Translations under genes and position numbers: made by a program | Assembly (NCBI GenBank): GCA_964640055.1 | Contig: CAZXFH010000066.1 | Location: 1-13,451 of the forward strand | DNA from: CAZXFH01 sp964640055 | GTDB lineage: Bacteria; Fidelibacterota; UBA2242; JAFGTP01 | DNA length: 13,451 nt | Direction: 5' to 3' | The notes under the pieces: model-generated | What the model saw: only the letters and a program-made list of their open reading frames with translations | What the model was told of the DNA's origin: nothing | Database searches by the model: none | Shown: positions 9,101 to 13,451 of the stretch, one piece after another | Position numbering within the stretch: position 1 is the stretch's first letter | How the letters are laid out: every line of letters begins with the position of its first letter

Positions 9101-9850
9101 CAAGTGAATTTCAAAGATAAAACCCTGGAAGTCAGTGCTTACTTTAATCCCAGATCAAAGCGGATTACCGGAGTGGTCCGGAATATTACCGCCTATGCAG
9201 CGGCTCGTGAAAAAATAAGGAAAGATCTGGCCGAGAAAGAGGTACTCCTGAAAGAAATCCATCACCGGGTGAAAAATAATCTCCAGGTCATTAGCAGCTT
9301 GCTCTCTTTACAGTCTGGCCACCTGAAGGATGACCAGGCGAAAACCGCGCTGCAAATATGCCGGGACCGGGTCAAATCCATGGGGCTGGTCCATGATAAA
9401 TTATACCGCTCAGAATCGTTTAATGAGGTAAATTTCAAGGAATACCTTGATGATATCAGTCTGCAGTTGCATCGACTCTATCATTCCGGTCGCCGGATTG
9501 ATATGCAGATCCGGGCAGCCGACTATATGGTCAGTATTGATGTGGCGATTCCCTGTGGGATTATTGTCAATGAATTAATCACCAATGTGCTTAAATATGC
9601 CTTTCCTGATAATCGCAATGGAAAAATAGCGATTGATTTTCGTTCCCTGGCGAATAACCGTTATCAGCTTAAGGTTCAGGATAATGGGATCGGTCTGCCG
9701 GCGGAACTGGATATTGAAAATACAGAAAGCCTCGGCTTAAAATTGGTTAAGATGCTGACCGAACAGCTGGAGGGTGAATTGCAGGTTCAATCCCAGAAAG
9801 GCACTCTTTTTAAAATCACTTTTCCCAAGCCGGAGCGTAAGTCAGAATGA
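6152..9850 (+). CDS. Membrane-anchored PAS4-GAF-PAS2 HisKA_2 sensor histidine kinase
   Basis: The protein has 1232 residues from the ATG at 6152. The open frame extends back to 5927, but those 75 codons lie inside the preceding gene and look random. Two hydrophobic segments (about 19-42 and 58-82) flank a short extracytoplasmic loop containing LPVTTHELW, a known N-terminal anchor of multi-PAS kinases. PAS domains follow at about 97-217, 225-345, 352-467 and 474-588. A GAF at about 605-757 carries Cys677, Cys696 and Cys699 (QCGSC). Two more PAS lie at about 768-897 and 903-1018. HisKA_2 has its presumed acceptor His at 1037/1038 (EIHHRVKNN). The HATPase has its N box at N1140, its G1 box DNGIG at 1177-1181, and its G2 box SLGLKLV at 1193-1199. 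All catalytic boxes look intact. It starts 22 bases after the REC-PAS gene and overlaps the next receiver gene by ATGA, so that receiver is the obvious partner. Confidence 0.93.
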   Translation: MPVALKKYALLFVKHKNGPLVVALILALFYWLLESIIDATVLRGNILVHLLPVTTHELWVRFSSLAMILAFGFYVRYTLRLIGKANAKRQENEENLRITLNSIGDGVIATDGSGNITRMNPAAEQLTGWKLAAAQGRALPRVFKIINDQTRETVKNPVEQVLKKGKTIGLGNHTVLIARDGREYHIADSGAPIRDDAGRIVGAVLVFQDVTEAYQLRKSIRESQARLAAIYQSSPAVIAVSSIEDGRYLQVNQAFTELTGWKPEEAVGKTAFELNIWAEPAAEQRQKLLEVLKKNNRVRNMEFVFQDRQGNRKIGLLSTEIIQIDGRPCLLNNVVDITDQRQIEKQVRGLKDFYQDVLDNVQDGIWVTDENDRIIFSNEGMERIAGIEADRIIGNQIPDSYDKETMRYFLPYYNRAKKMLHPQQYEANVVTPAGKETVQSGWLVPRIENGNYQGMICTVQDITIKKQVEEQLAFQSLILDQIQDMVTATDLEGRITYVNQAESKIFNMPPAQLIGQHVETYGEDPEQGATQQEIVETTRRQGHWRGEVVNITPNGAKIILDCRTQLLRDQKDNAIGMVGISTDITEHKAADARIEHLNSLLLAIRNINQLIVHSTDLQRLINKTCDSLIETRSYLGCTIAILDEKENRLKPMAAAGSHRFAKAWSVTTTGKGRAPKCVKKALKENKITVIQNTRQCGSCVYSGQHKHGNHSTVIIPMQSEGRNIGLLTVALQQKVQLDHQEQELLKEVADDLVFARDKLQAEEALHQSQGLLMASIEQTPAGILITDADDKKIKMVNSAALDILGGTSDQLHEMDIKQRTRLWKIFHPDGTPYKGDEMPVIRAISAGERVSGEEMIIEDKQGQRVPVIANAAPIRNDQGQITAGIVVFTDISDQKKALQALQESESRFKDIFETTQEGVAYATIGGKLIMMNNALEKITGVSRSELIGKNVLRIARSMLTAGEALQTIPKLTKAIQGNTIQSFQVNFKDKTLEVSAYFNPRSKRITGVVRNITAYAAAREKIRKDLAEKEVLLKEIHHRVKNNLQVISSLLSLQSGHLKDDQAKTALQICRDRVKSMGLVHDKLYRSESFNEVNFKEYLDDISLQLHRLYHSGRRIDMQIRAADYMVSIDVAIPCGIIVNELITNVLKYAFPDNRNGKIAIDFRSLANNRYQLKVQDNGIGLPAELDIENTESLGLKLVKMLTEQLEGELQVQSQKGTLFKITFPKPERKSE
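9832..9850 (+). promoter_or_regulatory. RBS and ATGA stop/start overlap coupling kinase and receiver
   Basis: The receiver ATG (9847-9849) overlaps the kinase TGA (9848-9850). A GGAG at 9832-9835 inside the kinase end could serve as its ribosome binding site, though 11 bases away. This arrangement usually means translational coupling and near-equal output of a cognate pair. Confidence 0.65.
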
Positions 9851-10227
9851 TCAAGTCCGCTAAAATACTGATCGTGGAAGACGAAATGATCACCGCCATG
9901 GAATTGCGGTACTTACTCGAGGAACGGGGTTACGAAGTGGCCGGGATTGCTTCCAGTGGTCAGCAGGCTATCGATATTGCGCTCAATACCGCTATCGATC
10001 TGATTCTATTGGATATCTTTTTAAAAGGTCCTCTGGATGGTATCCAGGTAGCCCGGGCGATTCAAAAACAGAAAAACATTCCGGTGATTTATGTGACGGG
10101 AAACATTCATTTACAGGAGACAGAGCGCCTCCAAGCCACGCATCCGGCTGATATTCTGTGCAAACCGGTAACAGCGTCTGATCTGCTGGATTCAATTCAC
10201 AGAGTCTATCATGAATCACGCAGCTAA
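9847..10227 (+). CDS. Single-domain response regulator (REC only)
   Basis: The 126 residues consist of a receiver domain and nothing else. The acidic pocket is E11-D12 (IVEDE), the phosphoacceptor is D56 (LLDIFLKGPLDG), and the switch residues T84 (YVTGN) and K106 (LCKPV) are present, so it should be phosphorylatable. It belongs to the LKG-x-x-x-GI receiver group that commonly accompanies HisKA_2 kinases. It overlaps the membrane kinase gene by four bases, so the two are probably made together and act as a pair. With no effector domain it must act by protein contact or as a phosphate shuttle or sink, possibly to the hybrid kinase encoded 50 bases downstream. That route is inferred. Confidence 0.93.
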   Translation: MIKSAKILIVEDEMITAMELRYLLEERGYEVAGIASSGQQAIDIALNTAIDLILLDIFLKGPLDGIQVARAIQKQKNIPVIYVTGNIHLQETERLQATHPADILCKPVTASDLLDSIHRVYHESRS

Positions 10228-10277
10228 AAGGGGTGAAAATTAGTTTTTACCATTCATGCATATAAGATGGTGATAAA

Positions 10278-12218
10278 ATGAGCGGAAAAGCCAATATATT
10301 AATTGTCGAAGATGAGAGCATTGAGGCTCAGGATTTAAAAGTCCGGCTGAAAAATTCCGGCTATGCGGTTACGGATGTGGTTGCCACCGGCCGGAATGCC
10401 ATTGAATGCGCGGAAAAATGCCTGGTCAACCTGGTCCTGATGGATATTAAATTGAAAGGACCGATGAATGGCATCGAAGCCGCCGAAAAAATACAAACCA
10501 ATTATGATATACCGGTCGTATATCTGACCGCCCATGCTGACGGACAAACTCTGGAAAAGGCGAAAAAGATCGGTCCCCATGGGTTTATCCTTAAGCCTTA
10601 TGAGGATCGCGAATTGCTGGGCGTGATCGAAACCGTACTTTATAAGCATCGGCTTGACCGGGAATTACGTGAGAAAGAGGCCTGGCTATCCACTATTCTG
10701 ATGAGCATTGGCGACGGCGTGATTGCAACTGATCAGCAGGGGATGGTGCGTTTTATGAATCCGGTCGCCGAAGAACTCAGCGGCTGGCAGGAATCCGATG
10801 CAAAAGCAAAGCCGGTGGAAGATATTTTTAAGATCTGCGACGAGCAAACTGAAGAAATGATCGCAATTCCAGTGAACAAGGTGTTGCAGAACGGCAAAAC
10901 CATTCAAATAAGTGCCAACTATTATTTGATTTCTAAAAACAAGCAGCGGATACCGATTGATTTTAATATTGCCCCGATTCGTGATAAGCGATCGCAGCTG
11001 TTGGGTACTGTGTTGAACTTTAAGGATATGACAATTCGCAAACAGTCGGAAAAAGAGCAGGAACGGTTGAAAACCCAGCTGCGACAGGCCCAACGTCTGG
11101 AAACCATCGGTACTCTGGCCGGAGGCATTGCTCATGATCTGAATAATATTTTAACGCCAATTGTCGGCTACGCCGGACTGGCGTTGGAAGATATCACCGA
11201 AGACAGCCCCATTTATACCTACATGGAGGAAATTAACAAGGCGGCTGACCGGGCCGGTGACCTGGTCAAACAGATCCTGACTTTTAGCCGTCAGGTGGAA
11301 CAGACCCGGCAACCCCTGGATCTGAAGGTGATAGTCAAGGAAACCCTGAAATTATTGAAATCCACCATTCCGGCTACCATAACCATCAAACCATACATCA
11401 GAAGTGAGTGCGGTTTGGTACTGGCCGATCCCTCCCAGATCCATCAAGTGCTGATGAATCTGTGCACCAATGCCTATCAGGCCATGAGCGGGGACGGCGG
11501 CGTCCTGGAAGTCAATATGGACACAGTGGAGCTGGATGAGCAAGCAGTCGAAAAACTCCCCAATCTGAAAAAAGGTAAGCATGTCTGTCTGACAGTAAAG
11601 GATACCGGGCATGGGATGTCAGCTGAAGTCATGGAACGCATTTTTGATCCCTTTTTTACCACCAAAAGCGCTGGGGAAGGGACCGGGTTGGGATTGTCGG
11701 TCGTCCATGGCATTATTAAGGCCCATGAAGGCGAAATTACGGTTTCCAGTACAGTCGGCCAGGGGGCCACGTTTCATATCTATTTTCCCACGATCAAAAG
11801 TAAAAAACAGGCCAAGTTAGCGGAAAGAGAGCAAACACCTGTTGGTGATGAGACTATCTTATTTGTCGATGATGAAGTGGGGATCACCACCATGGTGGAG
11901 AAAGCCCTGGAACGGTATGGATATACTGTCGATACTTTTACCAGCAGCAAAGCAGCTCTCAACGATTTTAAGCATCATCCCGATAAATATGATCTGGTGA
12001 TCACCGATCTGGTCATGCCTGAATTAACCGGTAGCCAGTTGATCAAAAAGATCCATGCCAAACGACCGGATATTCCCTCTGTACTGATTACGGGTTACCG
12101 GGACAATATCACTGACAAAATCCAGAAACAATATCATATCAATGAAATTCTGATCAAACCGATCGTCATTCATAAACTGGGAAAAATTATTCGCCAGCTG
12201 CTGGATGAAAATAAATAA
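10278..12218 (+). CDS. Hybrid histidine kinase REC-PAS-HisKA-HATPase-REC
   Basis: The protein has 646 residues and no membrane segment, so it is probably cytoplasmic. The N-terminal receiver (about 1-122) has E11-D12, phosphoacceptor D56 (LMDIKLKG), T84 and K106. One PAS follows (about 137-257, SIGDGVIATD), then a short coiled linker. The classical HisKA has acceptor H286 (GGIAHDLNNILTP). The HATPase has its N box near N394, DTGHGM at 442-447, FDPFFTTK at 456-463 and GTGLGLS at 468-474. The C-terminal receiver (about 525-646) has D531-D532, phosphoacceptor D577 (ITDLVMPE), T605 and K627. A receiver at each end suggests input of phosphate or a signal from an upstream kinase as well as intramolecular relay to D577. 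The kinase core is of a different family from the two HisKA_2 kinases upstream, while the REC-PAS front resembles that of the 733-residue REC-PAS protein. The start at ATG 10278 has a weak GGTGA 4 bases upstream. The 50-base spacer before it (10228-10277) shows nothing else. Confidence 0.94.
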   Translation: MSGKANILIVEDESIEAQDLKVRLKNSGYAVTDVVATGRNAIECAEKCLVNLVLMDIKLKGPMNGIEAAEKIQTNYDIPVVYLTAHADGQTLEKAKKIGPHGFILKPYEDRELLGVIETVLYKHRLDRELREKEAWLSTILMSIGDGVIATDQQGMVRFMNPVAEELSGWQESDAKAKPVEDIFKICDEQTEEMIAIPVNKVLQNGKTIQISANYYLISKNKQRIPIDFNIAPIRDKRSQLLGTVLNFKDMTIRKQSEKEQERLKTQLRQAQRLETIGTLAGGIAHDLNNILTPIVGYAGLALEDITEDSPIYTYMEEINKAADRAGDLVKQILTFSRQVEQTRQPLDLKVIVKETLKLLKSTIPATITIKPYIRSECGLVLADPSQIHQVLMNLCTNAYQAMSGDGGVLEVNMDTVELDEQAVEKLPNLKKGKHVCLTVKDTGHGMSAEVMERIFDPFFTTKSAGEGTGLGLSVVHGIIKAHEGEITVSSTVGQGATFHIYFPTIKSKKQAKLAEREQTPVGDETILFVDDEVGITTMVEKALERYGYTVDTFTSSKAALNDFKHHPDKYDLVITDLVMPELTGSQLIKKIHAKRPDIPSVLITGYRDNITDKIQKQYHINEILIKPIVIHKLGKIIRQLLDENK

Positions 12219-12398
12219 AGCGCAGAACTACCTGTTTGGGGAATTTATTCTCTTCTGGATGAATAGATTGGCGTTACTGTTTTTCTGTTCCGTACTCTGA
12301 GAATTAAAGTAGAAACCAATATCAGCAGGTGACGCTTTTCTGGTGATTTTATTAATCCCAACTTCAGATGGGGGTGAAAAAGATTGTCAGATTTACAG

Positions 12399-12414
12399 AA
12401 CGGTTGCAACCGTT
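12399..12414. repeat. 16-bp perfect palindrome
   Basis: AACGGTTGCAACCGTT equals its own reverse complement. As RNA it gives a 6-bp stem with a TGCA loop, followed by the AT-rich TATATAATA. It could be a dimeric protein-binding site or a weak transcription terminator for the operon ending 181 bases upstream. The missing U-run makes the terminator reading weak. Confidence 0.6.
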
Positions 12415-12424
12415 TATATAATAG

Positions 12425-12480
12425 CGTTCCGGAGCAGAGTACCGGAACGAGAACAGATCTCGCTGTGTGGCTCTGCTACC
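12425..12480. repeat. Overlapping, partly exclusive stem-loops
   Basis: Three pairings overlap: CGTTCCGG (12425-12432) with CCGGAACG (12442-12449); CGAGA (12448-12452) with TCTCG (12458-12462); and AGCAGAG (12433-12439) with CTCTGCT (12471-12477). The third uses the loop of the first, so the first and third are alternatives or form a pseudoknot. The function is unknown, and no gene follows that an attenuator would control. Confidence 0.5.
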
Positions 12481-12494
12481 CAGCAATTAGCAAG

Positions 12495-12531
12495 TCCCCA
12501 TTGGGGGATATAGGGGATTATAATATACCCC
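12495..12531. repeat. Two short G/C-run hairpins
   Basis: TCCCC (12495-12499) pairs with GGGGA (12504-12508). A GGGG at 12513-12516 pairs with CCCC at 12528-12531 around an AT-only loop. They are short, and may be remnants of a repeat element. Confidence 0.4.
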
Positions 12532-12576
12532 AGCTTGATTTCTAAATTAGCTATCTGACACCCTATCCTGAAAGGT

Positions 12577-12604
12577 CCCTCTTATCAAAGGGGGAGAGAG
12601 GGGG
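12577..12604. repeat. CCCTCT/AGAGGG hairpin with purine tract
   Basis: CCCTCT at 12577-12582 pairs with AGAGGG at 12597-12602. The 3' side lies in an 18-base purine-only tract (12587-12604) with two runs of five G. The general form resembles common intergenic C-run/G-run repeats of bacteria. I cannot name the family. Confidence 0.4.
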
Positions 12605-12649
12605 TTGTAAGAACTGGTAATAACCGGAACAGATGTCGACATGCCCTTC

Positions 12650-12754
12650 CTCGTCATACCGATCCATTCCACCCTTGTTACACCGCCCTATTCCACCCAC
12701 CTCGTTATACCGCTCCATTCCACTAGTCTCGTTACACCGCTCTGCGGTGTAACG
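12650..12754 (+). repeat. Array 1: degenerate 24-27-base repeats ending in an 11-bp hairpin
   Basis: Units begin at 12650, 12674, 12701 and 12728 (spacing 24, 27 and 27). The shared core reads approximately CTCGTTAYACCGCTCC, then ATTCCAC. The fourth unit turns into a perfect hairpin: CGTTACACCGC (12730-12740), loop TCT, GCGGTGTAACG (12744-12754). The units are clearly diverged copies of one another. The second array at 12997-13070 has the same plan. Confidence 0.75.
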
Positions 12755-12800
12755 CCAGGCACTCAGAGCATAATCGAAACATCACGTCATAAGCCATAAG

Positions 12801-12825
12801 TGTCGCAACGCAGAACGTAGCGACA
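12801..12825. repeat. Hairpin with one internal A/A mismatch
   Basis: TGTCGC (12801-12806) pairs with GCGACA (12820-12825), then after an A/A mismatch ACG (12808-12810) pairs with CGT (12816-12818) around the loop CAGAA. The right arm TAGCGACA (12818-12825) is the reverse complement of TGTCGCTA at 13111-13118, in the perfect hairpin further right. Confidence 0.5.
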
Positions 12826-12996
12826 AGGTAAGATTGCTAGATATCCCGAATGGTTTCAACCGTTTTCTGATTGCAAACTACTTCATAGGGGGGACCAATT
12901 CTGGTCTGGCCAGCTTGCGCTGCGGTCAGAGCTGCAGTGATAGCCGGAAATCCGGTAACCGGTGACGGTTTACGGGTGATTCGTAGCAGGGTTAAT

Positions 12997-13070
12997 CTGG
13001 CCACAACACTTACTTTCACCCTGGTCATACGCTCACATTCAATCTGGTCACACCGCAGAGCGGTGTGACC
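12997..13070 (+). repeat. Array 2: diverged repeats ending in an 11-bp hairpin
   Basis: Units begin at 12997 (CTGGCCACAACACTT), 13021 (CTGGTCATACGCTCAC) and 13044 (CTGGTCACACCGC), spaced 24 and 23 bases. The last unit becomes a perfect hairpin: GGTCACACCGC (13046-13056), loop AGA, GCGGTGTGACC (13060-13070). The hairpin core ACACCGC/GCGGTGT is identical to that of array 1. Two outer base pairs differ, and both are compensated on the opposite arm. Confidence 0.75.
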
Positions 13071-13102
13071 CTGTGACAACAGACCGCTAACGATTCTGCT
13101 CT

Positions 13103-13281
13103 GTTCTTTTTGTCGCTACAAAAAGAACCCAAAAAATCAGGCTGGATAAAAACAGACTAAAATGCGCCTGGCTTCACTAAAGCAATTAAACTCGCTCCCG
13201 ATCTGACGATCGGGACCTCAGACAGTAATTGCTTTTTAACGCTCATCCGGCCGCATTTTTTAACGCCTGTTTTCATCAGGC
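13103..13281. repeat. Composite nested palindromic element
   Basis: A perfect 11-bp hairpin, GTTCTTTTTGT (13103-13113) with ACAAAAAGAAC (13118-13128), is followed by a nested set of arms: AAAACAG (13149-13155) with CTGTTTT (13267-13273); AAAATGCG (13159-13166) with CGCATTTT (13252-13259); AAAGCAATTA (13179-13188) with TAATTGCTTT (13226-13235); and TCCCGATC (13196-13203) with GATCGGGA (13208-13215). A last hairpin, GCCTG (13265-13269) with CAGGC (13277-13281), closes it and competes with the outermost arm. The elements CTCGCT and CTCAGACAG beside the central hairpin recall palindromic intergenic repeats that I know from Bacteroidota-type genomes. No transposase is present. Confidence 0.7.
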
Positions 13282-13397
13282 CTATTTTAAATCCTGATCC
13301 TGAAATCAGAGGGCACGGGAAACATTGGGCAAAGGGCAGAGCGTCATGGGGACTTGGGAATTGGGAGACCGGATATCAGAGCACAATACCCGGCCAA

Positions 13398-13443
13398 ACC
13401 CCGGTAGGGGTGCAACATGAATAACGCCGGATGAAATCCGGTG
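13398..13443. repeat. Hairpin doublet at the right edge
   Basis: ACCCC (13398-13402) pairs with GGGGT (13407-13411). After the linker GCAACATGAATAA comes a second stem of 8 pairs, one of them G-T: CGCCGGAT (13425-13432) with ATCCGGTG (13436-13443) around GAA. The two-hairpin plan with an AT-rich linker resembles a widespread type of bacterial intergenic repeat. Related sequence (CCGGA-AA-TCCGG, then GTAACCGGTGA) occurs at about 12944-12965. It may continue beyond the window. Confidence 0.6.
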
Positions 13444-13451
13444 AAACAGGT

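Larger units (their letters stand above)
12219..13451. other. 1.2-kb non-coding region rich in inverted repeats
   Basis: No open frame here has a recognisable protein motif with a ribosome binding site. Bases 12219-12398 follow the last gene and show nothing I can identify, including no clear U-tract terminator. From 12399 to the right edge the sequence is a succession of palindromes and short degenerate repeats, listed separately. Other small items are the 10-bp palindrome ATGTCGACAT at 12633-12642 and the low-complexity G-rich stretch at about 13325-13372. The region looks like a collecting place for small intergenic repeat elements rather than a decayed operon. Confidence 0.75.

Noticed and set aside
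12368..12421. 17-residue plus-strand frame from ATG 12368
   Set aside because: It has no ribosome binding site, is very short, and runs through the 16-bp palindrome.
12730..12754. Integron attC site or intrinsic terminator
   Set aside because: The hairpin lacks the attC core-site consensus and no integrase is seen. No U-tract follows it on either strand.
12650..13070. CRISPR array
   Set aside because: The units are imperfect, adjoin one another with 0-3 bases between them, have no unique spacers and no cas genes nearby.
12837..13079. 80-residue minus-strand open frame starting with TTG
   Set aside because: Its first third reads through the array-2 repeats and hairpin, and there is no ribosome binding site. 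The remainder (GFPAITAALTAAQAGQTRIG and on) has ordinary codon use and could be a gene remnant, but I recognise no family.

Overview
The window is part of a draft bacterial scaffold. An exact run of 100 N marks an assembly gap at 1920-2019. Everything recognisable as a gene lies on the plus strand and belongs to one signal-transduction cluster of very large, multi-PAS two-component proteins. The genes are closely spaced, several have Shine-Dalgarno-like sites, and one pair overlaps by ATGA, all of which point to a bacterium. The GC content looks intermediate. The PAS/GAF/HisKA_2 style and the palindromic intergenic repeats resemble those of anaerobic or environmental bacteria, possibly of the Bacteroidota/Calditrichota (FCB) neighbourhood. 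That placement is a weak inference.

Layout: (1) 1-3819 is a multi-PAS/GAF HisKA_2 histidine kinase that enters from the left edge and is cut by the gap. The codon phase on either side shows that the two halves are probably one gene whose frame is broken only because the N run is a placeholder. (2) 3928-6129 is a kinase-less protein, REC-PAS-PAS-PAS-PAS with a C-terminal cysteine-rich, zinc-ribbon-like tail. (3) 6152-9850 is a 1232-residue membrane-anchored kinase with two TM helices, four PAS, a GAF, two PAS, HisKA_2 and HATPase. (4) 9847-10227 is a single-domain response regulator coupled to it by a 4-base overlap. (5) 10278-12218 is a hybrid kinase with REC at both ends. (6) 12219-13451 is a 1.2-kb region without a credible gene, packed with inverted repeats and short degenerate tandem repeats.

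Together the cluster encodes three histidine kinases (two HisKA_2, one HisKA) and four receiver domains, and no DNA-binding, cyclase, phosphodiesterase or HPt domain. The receiver proteins are therefore likely to pass phosphate or conformational signals between the kinases or to a partner elsewhere. Cysteine clusters recur in one PAS or GAF domain of each of the first four reading units (the two halves of the split kinase, the REC-PAS protein and the membrane kinase), which suggests metal or redox sensing, but no ligand can be read from the sequence.

The least ordinary non-coding signal is a pair of perfect 11-bp hairpins (12730-12754 and 13046-13070). They share a core but differ by two compensated base-pair changes, and each ends a short array of about 24-27-base repeats. 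Further right lie a nested palindromic element at about 13103-13281 and a hairpin doublet at 13398-13443.
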